Positions 53,660 through 61,899 of a stretch of 64,000 nucleotides of DNA are shown here, in pieces; within the stretch, counting starts at the first letter, position 1, and each line of letters starts with the position of its first letter. The notes beneath the pieces are model-generated. The model was not told where the DNA came from and ran no database searches. It worked only from the letters and a program-made list of their open reading frames with translations. The stretch is from the NCBI RefSeq assembly GCF_017897595.1, contig NZ_JAGKIK010000002.1:418112-482111 (forward strand). The letters are read 5' to 3'. The position numbers and the translations under genes are program-made. Origin of the DNA: Aquimarina sp. U1-2 (GTDB lineage: Bacteria > Bacteroidota > Bacteroidia > Flavobacteriales > Flavobacteriaceae).

Positions 53660-54565
53660 ATGATCAAGATCAAGTCTTACGATTCGCTATCAGCACTTTA
53701 TGACGAGAATGATGTAGCGCAACGCATTGAGCAGGATATTGATTTTACCATACACAAAATGCAAGAGGTACACACAAAACCTGTGCAATCACCTGTGTTT
53801 AGGGCCAACTATTTTTCGTTTCTCCTTATAAAAAATGGCAAAAGCTACTACACGATCGATAGCCATAAATTTAATGTGGGACCCAACACGCTGTATTTTA
53901 CCAATCCCGGGCATCTAAAATCCTTTGAAATCAAAGAAGTCGTTCACGGGTATATTCTGACTACCACCGAACGCTTCCTTAAAGAAAACCTTAATAATGA
54001 TGTTTTTAGCGAGTTTGAGTTTTTACTGTCTGAAACTGTACCTCCCACCACTTTGACGCCTGCCCAAACTGAACAGCTATCTAATTTTTGTGAACAAATA
54101 GAAACGGCTTATAAAAGCAATTCGCAGCTTCAAAAGAAGATTTTGAGTTCACTGTTCGTGGTATTCCTACTTAATATTAAGGAAATCCTAATGGCTAATG
54201 AAAAGTTTGTTCTTGAATTAGACCGTGATAGTGAAATCGTTAATCAGTTTAAAAAGAATGTGGAAAAAGCATTCAGGTCTGGAGTCAAAAGTCAGGAAGA
54301 TATAAAGGTTTCCGCTTTCGCGAAAGCGCAATCTTTGCATCCGGCCTATTTTTCTACAGTTATAAAAACTAAAACTGGGCAAACTGCTAGTTACTGGATT
54401 CAAAAGAAATTGTTGGAAGAGTCAAAAGCGCTCCTAATAAATACCTCCCAACCCATAAAAAGTATTGCCTACAAGTTAGGGTATAGTGAGCCTACGCACT
54501 TTACAAAATTCTTCAAAAAGGCCACTCAAATGACACCTAAACAGTATAAAAAGGCGCATTCTTAA
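53660..54565 (+). CDS. AraC-family regulator (plus-strand member of a flanking pair)
   Basis: About 301 residues, MIKIKSYDSLSALYDENDVAQ. The N-terminal cupin half (about 30-140, FRANYFSFLLIKNGKSYYTIDSHKFNVGPNTLYFTNPGHLKSFE) is followed by the AraC domain with QSLHPAYFSTVIKTKTGQTASYWIQKKLLEESKALL and SIAYKLGYSEPTHFTKFFKKATQMTPKQYKK. It is a paralogue of the regulator at 57788, and the two flank the oxidoreductase cluster. The ATG at 53660 is chosen over TTG at 53654. A CGCTTTCGCGAAAGCG palindrome lies within the coding sequence (54313-54328). Confidence 0.9.
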   Translation: MIKIKSYDSLSALYDENDVAQRIEQDIDFTIHKMQEVHTKPVQSPVFRANYFSFLLIKNGKSYYTIDSHKFNVGPNTLYFTNPGHLKSFEIKEVVHGYILTTTERFLKENLNNDVFSEFEFLLSETVPPTTLTPAQTEQLSNFCEQIETAYKSNSQLQKKILSSLFVVFLLNIKEILMANEKFVLELDRDSEIVNQFKKNVEKAFRSGVKSQEDIKVSAFAKAQSLHPAYFSTVIKTKTGQTASYWIQKKLLEESKALLINTSQPIKSIAYKLGYSEPTHFTKFFKKATQMTPKQYKKAHS

Positions 54566-54617
54566 AAATCCGCCAGTTTTCCTAAAAATCACACCTTTTT
54601 TGAGGCTACTTCTGTTT

Positions 54618-54633
54618 GCATCTTTGTATCAAA
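54618..54633 (+). promoter_or_regulatory. GCATCTTTGTATCAAA motif before the SDR gene
   Basis: 16-bp element 34 bp upstream of the ATG at 54667. The identical sequence occurs, in the opposite orientation, 29 bp upstream of the aldo/keto reductase start (57714-57729). CATCTTTG resembles a -7 box. Confidence 0.6.
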
Positions 54634-54666
54634 CAAAAAATAAATAGAATTTAAAACAATAAAATT

Positions 54667-55434
54667 ATGGAAACTTCAAAAAACAACATTGCATTGGTAA
54701 CTGGTGGAAGCCGAGGATTAGGAAAAGATATGGCACTTCGTATTGCAGAACGAGGAAACGACGTCATTATCACATATCATTCAAACGAAGGTGCTGCCAA
54801 AGAAGTGGTGTCGGAAATCAAGGCCAAGGGCCAAAAGGCAGTTGCACTTCAGCTGGCCGTTGAAAAAAGTATGTCGTTCGACAGCTTTAAAAATGATATT
54901 GTCAATTTATTAAAGACAACATTTGAAAGAGACTCTTTTGACTACCTGGTCAATAACGCAGGTATCGGAACACATGCGATGATTGCCGAAACCACGACAG
55001 ACCAGTTTGACCAACTCTTTAATATCCACCTTAAGGGGCCTTACTTCCTCACGCAAACCTTACTGCCTTTGATAGCCGATAACGGTGGCATCGTAAATGT
55101 ATCTACCGGTCTTGCCCGGTTTGCCTTACCTGGTTATAGCGCCTATGCCTCAATGAAAGGTGGTATGGAAGTATTTACCAAGTACCTGGCCAAAGAGCTT
55201 GGTAGCCGTGGCATAAACGCAAATATCATCGCACCGGGTGCCATTGCCACCGATTTTGGTGGTGGTGTGGTACGAGACAACGAAGAAGTGAACAATTTCA
55301 TAAGCTCTACCATTGCCCTTGGCCGTGTGGGTGAAGCCAATGACATTGGTGGCGTGGTCGCTTTCTTATGTAGTGATGATGCCAGCTGGATCAATGCGCA
55401 ACGTATCGAGATTTCTGGTGGTCAAAGTATATAA
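54667..55434 (+). CDS. SDR-family oxidoreductase
   Basis: 255-residue cytoplasmic short-chain dehydrogenase. The nucleotide motif ALVTGGSRGLGKDMA (TGxxxGxG) at the start, NNAG (LVNNAGIGTH), catalytic Ser/Tyr/Lys in STGLARFALPGYSAYASMKGG, and the PGAIATDFGG loop are all present; the family's C-terminal part ends WINAQRIEISGGQSI. Substrate is unknown. A GCATCTTTGTATCAAA motif and a good terminator frame the gene, so it may be a single transcript controlled by the flanking AraC proteins. Confidence 0.92.
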   Translation: METSKNNIALVTGGSRGLGKDMALRIAERGNDVIITYHSNEGAAKEVVSEIKAKGQKAVALQLAVEKSMSFDSFKNDIVNLLKTTFERDSFDYLVNNAGIGTHAMIAETTTDQFDQLFNIHLKGPYFLTQTLLPLIADNGGIVNVSTGLARFALPGYSAYASMKGGMEVFTKYLAKELGSRGINANIIAPGAIATDFGGGVVRDNEEVNNFISSTIALGRVGEANDIGGVVAFLCSDDASWINAQRIEISGGQSI

Positions 55435-55459
55435 TAAACAAATCAAACAAATCGTTTAG

Positions 55460-55497
55460 AAAACCAACCTAATAGGATGTTATGAGGTTGGTTTTTT
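55460..55497 (+). terminator. Rho-independent terminator after the SDR gene
   Basis: Stem AAAACCAACCT (55460-55470) and AGGTTGGTTTT (55485-55495), perfect over 11 bp, ending in a T run. Confidence 0.85.
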
Positions 55498-55761
55498 GAT
55501 TTTACGATTTTCTTGAAGTCAGGAATATTATGTTCACGACAAGTTATGATAGAAACATTATGATGGATTAATCAATTCTAATTTTTCCATGTTCTTTTCA
55601 ACTTCGTTTAGAGTCACCTTAATTTTTACTCTCCAGATAAAAATCGATGTGCCACAGAAATCACGACTAAACCTTCGCCACTGCTTAGGCAATAAGTTAA
55701 ACAAGAATACGTCGTTTTGAGCATTTGTAAGTGCTTAAAGACGACGTATTTCTTAAAAAAA

Positions 55762-56733
55762 CTACGCGATGCTTCTCGCCAGAGAGCCATAACTGATGTC
55801 AAACACTTCTCCTGTGACTTTAGTCGTGACTTCAGAAGTGAATAGCATAATTGCTTTGGCCACGTCTTCTGGTTCAAGATGCCCTACGGGAAGAGGATTG
55901 CCCGGTTTTAAAGACTCTGAAATACTTTCAAAAGTAGCCGTAGGATTGTTAGGTGCCATTTTGCCCATAACGTAAGGATTATCGGCTAGTGGGGTGTGAA
56001 CCAGTCCTGGTGCCACCACATTACAGGTAATATTATCCTTTCCATATGATAATGCCGCACTTTTTGCAAAACCAATGATGGCCCATTTGGTCGAAGCATA
56101 TACTGGGAACAGCTCATTACCCATTCTACCTAGAGCAGATGATAGAAAAACCATTCTTCCAGATTTTTGACGTTTCATAATAGGTGCCACTGCCTGAGTG
56201 GTTTTTATGATTCCGGCAACATTGATATCATAAACGACATCGATTTCCTCGGCACTAAAATCTTCGATGGCACCCACTTGGGTGACTCCTGCATTTGCAA
56301 TAAGATAATCGAGACTACCAAAAGTATCTACCGTCTTTTGCACTGCGCTCTTGAGGTCATCCAGTTTTCTAACATCACCTTTGATGGCTAAGCATTTCAC
56401 ATGTAATGATTCTATTTTCGCTTTCGCGGAAGCGAGATCACGCTCACTTGATAAAGCGTAACCTACGTGTGGCACCTTTTTGGTTGCGATATCAAACAGA
56501 ACGATGTTTGCGCCTGCTTTGGCAAATTCTTCTGCCGTTGCTAAACCAATACCTCTGGCACCACCGGTAATAAATGCTGTTTTGCCTGACAATGGTGCCA
56601 GTATTGAATTGTTTGCGCTTTCCTGAGCAAATACACTACTTGCGCCTAGCATTGTCGACGCAGCTACGGCCGTAGCACCTAAGGCGCCCTTTTTTAAAAT
56701 ATCTCTTCGACTCATTTTTTCTGTATTTTTCAT
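55762..56733 (-). CDS. Tat-exported SDR-family oxidoreductase
   Basis: 323 residues. A twin-arginine signal, MSRRDILKKGALGATAVAASTMLGASSVFAQ, is followed by a full SDR domain: FITGGARGIGLATA, LIANAGVTQ, catalytic Ser/Tyr/Lys in FLSSALGRMGNELFPVYASTKWA, and the usual C-terminal region. Export of a folded NAD(P)-dependent enzyme is unusual because free cofactor is not expected in the periplasm, so it must carry tightly bound cofactor or have another role. It follows the aldo/keto reductase gene by 37 bp and is probably co-transcribed with it. The CGCTTTCGCGGAAGCG palindrome encodes part of it. Confidence 0.88.
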   Translation of the reverse strand: MKNTEKMSRRDILKKGALGATAVAASTMLGASSVFAQESANNSILAPLSGKTAFITGGARGIGLATAEEFAKAGANIVLFDIATKKVPHVGYALSSERDLASAKAKIESLHVKCLAIKGDVRKLDDLKSAVQKTVDTFGSLDYLIANAGVTQVGAIEDFSAEEIDVVYDINVAGIIKTTQAVAPIMKRQKSGRMVFLSSALGRMGNELFPVYASTKWAIIGFAKSAALSYGKDNITCNVVAPGLVHTPLADNPYVMGKMAPNNPTATFESISESLKPGNPLPVGHLEPEDVAKAIMLFTSEVTTKVTGEVFDISYGSLARSIA

Positions 56734-56770
56734 AATATCATGTGTTAAAGTTTTAATTATTCAGACTAAC

Positions 56771-57685
56771 TTATTGCAATGAAGGTGCAGATTCCATTGG
56801 GTTTAAGCCATTGGCTGCCCAGGCGAAAGGTTGATTTTTGTTCAGTGCATTCAATCGTTGCATCTGGTTATCAGGAATGCTGAAATCAAATACTTCAATA
56901 TTTTGTCGTATTCTCTCTGGTTTACTGCTTCTTGTTAGAATACCATAACCTTTTTGTAAACCCCATCTGTAGAGTAATTTGGCTTCAGAAACGTTCAAAT
57001 CATTTGCCACTTCATTAATGACAGATTGTTCCTCTTGCTTTTTCTCGGCCAGTACTTCACCACCTTGTCCTTCAGCCGTTCTCCATGTAGATAGTGGTGC
57101 TAAGGAACTATAGGCCACTGGCTCGATATTATGCTGATTTAGAAATTGGGCCAGTTCTGGTCGAGCACAAAGCGGGTGAAACTCAATCTGATTAATTTCT
57201 GGTTTTTCCAGACCGGCATCCAGAATTTCATTGATGGCCTCTTCATTGTAATTAGATACGCCAATGTGTTTGGCTAATCCTTGCTTTTTCATCTCAATCA
57301 GAGCTTTCCATTGTTCCAGTCTAAGAGAAGCGAGTGGTGCGTGTATGAGATACAGGTCTACATAGTTAGCCTGAAGTTCTTTCAATTGGTTCTTAAGCGT
57401 TTCGATTGTTGCCTCATAAGTCTTTTCTTGAACACCCCATTGTGTGTTCCCGGGAAACAATTTGGTTGTAAGGAAAATTTCTTTTCTTGGGATACCAGAC
57501 TTTTTAATGGCATTACCAGTTCCTTTCTCATTTTTATAGCCTTCAGCAGAATCAATGTGTCTATACCCCGCTTTTAAAGCTTCTGTTACGCTTGTCTCTG
57601 CTTCTTCTGTTGATAATTGGTACGTGCCAAAGCCAACTAATGGCATATTAATTCCATTTCTTGATGTAGTTTTTAAATCAGTCAT
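56771..57685 (-). CDS. Aldo/keto reductase
   Basis: 304-residue TIM-barrel NADPH-dependent reductase. GFGTYQLSTEEAE starts the barrel; catalytic Asp-Tyr-Lys-His are seen in RHIDSAEGYKNEKGTG (Asp, Tyr), LTTKLFPGNTQ (Lys) and VDLYLIHAPL (His). GVSNYNEEAINEIL and the C-terminal GILTRSSKPERIRQNIEVF cofactor-binding motif follow. Cytoplasmic, unlike the exported SDR behind it. GCATCTTTGTATCAAA lies just upstream (57714-57729). Confidence 0.92.
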   Translation of the reverse strand: MTDLKTTSRNGINMPLVGFGTYQLSTEEAETSVTEALKAGYRHIDSAEGYKNEKGTGNAIKKSGIPRKEIFLTTKLFPGNTQWGVQEKTYEATIETLKNQLKELQANYVDLYLIHAPLASLRLEQWKALIEMKKQGLAKHIGVSNYNEEAINEILDAGLEKPEINQIEFHPLCARPELAQFLNQHNIEPVAYSSLAPLSTWRTAEGQGGEVLAEKKQEEQSVINEVANDLNVSEAKLLYRWGLQKGYGILTRSSKPERIRQNIEVFDFSIPDNQMQRLNALNKNQPFAWAANGLNPMESAPSLQ

Positions 57686-57713
57686 TTTTTTTCGTTTTTA
57701 TTGTTTGTAATTA

Positions 57714-57729
57714 TTTGATACAAAGATGC
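57714..57729 (-). promoter_or_regulatory. GCATCTTTGTATCAAA motif before the aldo/keto reductase gene
   Basis: Identical to 54618-54633, on the minus strand, 29 bp from the start codon. The gap of 102 bp to the divergently placed AraC stop holds no other signal. Confidence 0.6.
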
Positions 57730-57787
57730 TAAGGAACGAAGGTTGTTAACGAACCCTGTTCAAACGAAAACTGACCAATTTCAAAGA

Positions 57788-58702
57788 TTATATACTTTGG
57801 TGGGCTTTTCTGAAAGCTCTTGGGGATACATCTGTATTCTTTTTGAAGAATCTACTGAAATGCGTTGGCTCACTATAACCTAATAAATAAGATATTTCTT
57901 TTAGTGATAAAGAAGAATCGACCAAAAGAGATTTAGCTGTAGAAAGTGTACGTTGGGAAATCCAGTTGCTCAACGTTCTGCCTGTTTTACTTTTCAGAAC
58001 GGAATTGAGATAATTAGGATGTAGATTCAGTTGTTCGGCAAAGTATTGGGCTTGCAACTGTATTTGGCCTTGCTTTTTGCTTTTTATTTTTTTGAACTCA
58101 GACTCTATTAATTTTTTGAAAGATTTTACAATTCTTGAATGCTGTTCTCCTTCAAGAAGCGGATTATAGTTTGCCCAGAAGCGTTCTTTGATTTTTATCA
58201 GTAGTACCAAAATCATATTACCCACAATCTTATTTTTGTATTTTGAATTGGTATTAAACTCTAAATCGATTTGTCTAAAAAGAAGTTCAAACTCTTCAAA
58301 TTCGCTATCCGTTTGCGTATTTGGCGGTACGATTTCTGCTAAAAGAAAAGGAAATTCTTCGTAAATCTGCGGGTGGACATTTTCTACGAGAAACTTTTCA
58401 GTCAACATAATGATTTGAGCCTTTTCAGAAGTGAATAATTCGTAGGACTTTATATGTCCTGGATTGGTGAAGTAGATTGATTGGTCGCCAAATGGAAACC
58501 TATTGTCGTCCAAATTATAAACTCCAGAGCCTTTTTTTGTAATAATAATTGAGAAATATTCGGCTCTTAAGACAGGCGATTTAAATGGTATTTCAGGATG
58601 AATATTAGGTACGTTTAGAATTGTGAAATCTATAGGATTTGTTGTAGACATACCTAAGGTATGGTATAAGTCTGTGATGCTATGTGGAATAATTTTGTTC
58701 AA
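57788..58702 (-). CDS. AraC-family regulator (minus-strand member of a flanking pair)
   Basis: 304 residues and clearly paralogous to the regulator at 53660: the same VLRAEYFSIIITKKGSGVYNLDDNRFPFGDQSIYFTNPGHIKSYE core, and the AraC domain LNLHPNYLNSVLKSKTGRTLSNWISQRTL with ISYLLGYSEPTHFSRFFKKNTDVSPRAFRKAH. It ends 102 bp before the aldo/keto reductase start on the same strand, so it is upstream of that pair. No promoter was recognised in the 58703-58949 gap. Confidence 0.9.
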   Translation of the reverse strand: MNKIIPHSITDLYHTLGMSTTNPIDFTILNVPNIHPEIPFKSPVLRAEYFSIIITKKGSGVYNLDDNRFPFGDQSIYFTNPGHIKSYELFTSEKAQIIMLTEKFLVENVHPQIYEEFPFLLAEIVPPNTQTDSEFEEFELLFRQIDLEFNTNSKYKNKIVGNMILVLLIKIKERFWANYNPLLEGEQHSRIVKSFKKLIESEFKKIKSKKQGQIQLQAQYFAEQLNLHPNYLNSVLKSKTGRTLSNWISQRTLSTAKSLLVDSSLSLKEISYLLGYSEPTHFSRFFKKNTDVSPRAFRKAHQSI

Positions 58703-58949
58703 GATTCTTTTGAATGTAAAAATTTAAAATAACATAAATTTTGGAAATAATGCTTTTAGATATCCGATTCTTTTATCTTTTGTTGGATTATCTAAGATTG
58801 ACAAAGATGAATCTCGTTAAGAATGTATTCTATTGTATGTGCGAAGAGATTCGAATTCTCAAACTTCGTGGCACCAGATCTACTAGCTGGATTATAACAA
58901 TAGTTAAGAAAAACTAATACACCTTATCCAATCGACTACTTATTATGGT

Positions 58950-59055
58950 TCTAGAAAATACTTGGTTTTGCAACAGTTTCAAGCCGTAATACCTGCCCGC
59001 CTTTTTCTAAATAAAATGGCGAGCGGGGATTTTCTAATGTATAAAGCGGGTTCAA
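58950..59055. repeat. Family A repeat, copy 5 (half element)
   Basis: It matches the right-hand half of copies 1 and 2, including the GCCCGCC...GGCGAGC hairpin, and ends TTGAACCCGCTTTATACATTA in reverse complement. The TGA of that end is the stop codon of the serine hydrolase gene at 59052. The other half is missing. Confidence 0.75.
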
Positions 59056-60188
59056 TTTCCATTTGGTTGTCTAAACGCAATTTCTGCTAATCTTGTAACG
59101 TCATTGGCTATTGCATCCCAGACTTCTTCTGCCGGAAAACTTGAACGACTGGTAAAAAGGGTGAACGATACACCTATGTCAGACCAATTCTCGTGTTGTG
59201 CATTGAACCCAGTGGCGTCATCACCACCTGCCTCACCAGAACGTAATCCGTAGGGTCCTTCGCCGGCGAAACGTTCACTAAACTTTTCTAGGGCAGCATT
59301 TCCCAGAACATCGCCTTTAAAAACTGCATTGAACCATTTTTCTATATCTTCAGTTGTGGATAATAACCCACCATTTCCTCTTAATGTCCAGGATGGACCA
59401 TCTTGTAACCAATCAAGGTCGAGTGGCGTACCAACAGCAGTGTTGTTTACGTATCCAACAGCCAAATCATCTAATTGCCAATTGGGAAGGCGGTACCCAA
59501 TACTAGTTGTACCGGCAGGTTCTAACACTAAGGTTCTCATTACTTGTTCAAATGATTGCCCTGTAGCTTCCTCTACAATGATTCCTAATAATGAGTATCC
59601 AGGATTGGAATAAGCTTCCTGGGAACCTGGTTGAAAACTAAGTGTGTAGCTATTAAGCCTACTAATTGCTCCCTGCTTAGTTAACAATTCATAATCATCA
59701 CCTAAATATTCTGGTAATCCAGAACGGTGGTCTAAAAGATGCTCGATGGTCGCAGTACTTAGGTTCGAAGAAATACCAGAAACATATTGTCCTACGGTAT
59801 CTGATAAATTTAATTCGCCTTGTTCTTCTAATTTTAGAATGGTTGCTGCTGTGATAGCTTTGGTCAATGATCCAATATCAAAGCCAGTGGTGGTCTGCAT
59901 AGATTCGTTTGCTGCTCTATTTCTCATTCCGTAAGCCAAATGCAAAATAATCGTGTCCCTAAATGTTAGCTTTGCCACGCCATAAAGACCAGCTTCTACT
60001 TTGTTATTTAATTTAGAAACGATGTTTCTTATAGCTTCATCTTTGGCTGTCTGTAGGTCTGCATCGGCTGTTAGCGGTTGGTAAGAATCATCATCGTTTT
60101 GACATCCTGAAAGTGTTGAAGAACATACTAAAATAGCTATTACCGTTCTTATAATTCTATTTAAAAAGAGATTCGTGTTTCTATTCAT
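59052..60188 (-). CDS. Serine hydrolase lipoprotein, beta-lactamase fold
   Basis: 378 residues. The signal MNRNTNLFLNRIIRTVIAILVCSSTLSGCQNDDD ends in a lipobox (LSGC) with the Cys near 29. The SxxK motif is TGFDIGSLTKAITAATILK, and the Tyr motif is AYSNPGYSLLG with the canonical YSN. The domain matches family S12 (DD-carboxypeptidase, esterase, class C-type). The start is at the edge of a family B repeat, about 31 bp from its end, and the stop is formed by a family A end, so repeats frame both sides. Confidence 0.85.
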   Translation of the reverse strand: MNRNTNLFLNRIIRTVIAILVCSSTLSGCQNDDDSYQPLTADADLQTAKDEAIRNIVSKLNNKVEAGLYGVAKLTFRDTIILHLAYGMRNRAANESMQTTTGFDIGSLTKAITAATILKLEEQGELNLSDTVGQYVSGISSNLSTATIEHLLDHRSGLPEYLGDDYELLTKQGAISRLNSYTLSFQPGSQEAYSNPGYSLLGIIVEEATGQSFEQVMRTLVLEPAGTTSIGYRLPNWQLDDLAVGYVNNTAVGTPLDLDWLQDGPSWTLRGNGGLLSTTEDIEKWFNAVFKGDVLGNAALEKFSERFAGEGPYGLRSGEAGGDDATGFNAQHENWSDIGVSFTLFTSRSSFPAEEVWDAIANDVTRLAEIAFRQPNGN

Positions 60189-60218
60189 TACTTTTAGATT
60201 TATAGGTTTAAATTTTAG

Positions 60219-60344
60219 TAATTATTTGATAATAAATTAATTATACAATAGAGAACATAGGTAACCGCTATGCTCTCACATTAAAAATTTTAAACATTCC
60301 TTTTAGTGAAGAAATTTTTAAAATTTTATTATTATTCGTTTCAT
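60219..60344 (-). repeat. Family B leader repeat, copy 5 (diverged)
   Basis: Minus-strand copy before the serine hydrolase gene. The hairpin at 60251-60277 has stem GAGAGCATA/TATGTTCTC, a G:C to A:T change on both arms compared with copies 1, 2 and 4. The end reads AAACCTATAAAT in place of AAACGTATGAAA, and the gene's ATG is 31 bp further on. Confidence 0.75.
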
Positions 60345-61045
60345 CTAAAATATTTGAATTTTTACTCAATGAAGTATTCAAGTGGTTTGAAAAAAGAATG
60401 AAATAGGTTTTAGAACTAGCGTATGGGAAGGGCTATTTAATTTATTGTAAGCTTGTAATCGCTTTTTAATTTTACCGCAAACGGCATTTATATAGTATTC
60501 TATAAAAAACTTAGTTTAAGTGATACACGATACGATTCAGATTTATACTAAGCTAAATGTAAATATATTGCTTTTGTTTTTCTGTTGTAAACGCCAAGCT
60601 TTATATCCAGGGGACTTGGTAAATATTTATAGACCTTTTATTTTCCTGAAAAGAATCCGATAGAATTTGTATTACAAGTTGCTTGTTATCTATTTGTTAA
60701 AATTTTAGCTCTGTGGTGAATACAAAATGAACTCCGATTTTTTGTAACCCTAATAGCAAGGGATACTAACCTTCGACATTAATTTTTTGAACGATTTTTA
60801 CACTTACAGACATACTTAATCTAATTTTGGTTGCAAAAGTCAAATCAGGTACCACATAGGTTCAATATTTTTGATTTTTTGCCTGAAGATTCATTTCCAA
60901 ACTATTTGTGTTCATTTAGTGCTAATCCCTAATTTTAACATGATAACACTTTAAATTGAGTATTTTGCCGAATTAAATACTCGCAAGCTAAACACGCAAA
61001 ATACTTCAATCAAAAAACTATGGCATAAAGCCATTGCTCATATCG
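60345..61045. other. Non-coding stretch of 700 bp
   Basis: No frame with recognisable motifs. It has one short match to the 52934-52946 region (AATCCCTAATTTT, 60924-60936), and a 12-bp AGTGCTTCACTA motif (61069-61080) begins just after the end, inside the beta-lactamase remnant. Confidence 0.55.
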
Positions 61046-61566
61046 CATTTCTCTGTATTCTGGGAGGCAGTGCTTCACTACAATAACCATGAAAAACCAC
61101 AAGTTGTCGAGAACTATTTTTCAAGCCTCGGTTTTAAAGATTTTGCTCTAAAAATAAATGAGAAGACTATGCAGAATAATTGGGGTTTGCAATTTTTAAA
61201 TTAGGCAACCCAAAAGAAACTAATAAAATTTTGACAACATTTTATGAAAATAAAGATGGCCTGCTTTCCAAAGAGAGCTATGATTTTATTTGGAATACAT
61301 CGAAAGGAACCAAAACTGGAAAAAACAGATTAAGAGGGTAATTCCATGAAGGAACAATTGTTGCACACAAAACGGGCTGGACAGGTAAGCATAAAGAAAA
61401 AGGCATCACTGTAGCCGTAAACGATATTGGAATTGTTTTTTTGCGGAATGGAAAACATCTTTTAATAAGTGTTTTTGTGACTCATTCGAAAGAGGATTTT
61501 ATAACCAATGAAAAGATAATATCTGATATTTCTAAAGCAACTTGGGACTATTTTATTAATAATTAG
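61046..61566 (+). pseudogene. Class A beta-lactamase remnant (PER/VEB-like subclass A2)
   Basis: A chain of plus-strand fragments. A frame from about 61082 reads HEKPQVVENYFSSLGFKDF then ALKINEKTMQNNWGLQF. It shifts to the next frame near 61200 and reads LGNPKETNKILTTFYENKDG then LLSKESYDFIWNTSKGTKTG. An in-frame TAA (61339-61341) interrupts NRLRG before FHEGTIVAHKTGWTG, with the KTG motif. It ends FVTHSKEDFITNEKIISDIS then KATWDYFINN and TAG. The N-terminal SxxK and SDN parts are missing. The order of motifs fits PER/VEB enzymes. It is non-functional. Confidence 0.9.
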
Positions 61567-61899
61567 CAAGAACAAATACCTCACTCGGTACTTTCCACTA
61601 AATTTCGCGAAAAACTCTATTCCGGTAAAAGAGCTTCCTTACATAAGTTTTGGGTATGTCTGTTGTTATACTAAACATCCAGTCTATTAATTTCTGAACT
61701 AATAGTTCATGATAAAAATCACCATAATATAAACAATCAACCACGCTTTCAACCAAATCCATCATAAAAATCAAGGTTGATTCCCGATAATGTTATTTGA
61801 AATGATGCAAGTAGTGATCGTAGCAAAAGCAATACGTTTTTTAATGACTAGAACAAGAACCGACGCTTAAATCTCAATGAAAATTATTTTAATCGGTTT

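Noticed and set aside
55626..55877. Minus-strand frame overlapping the end of the Tat SDR gene
   Set aside because: It is an out-of-frame shadow of the SDR coding region and downstream DNA.
58840..58870. tRNA-like T-arm (GAATTCGAATC with TTCGCAC) on the minus strand
   Set aside because: The T-stem has a mismatch and a wobble, and no anticodon arm or matching acceptor strand can be built upstream. It may be a decayed tRNA end or chance.
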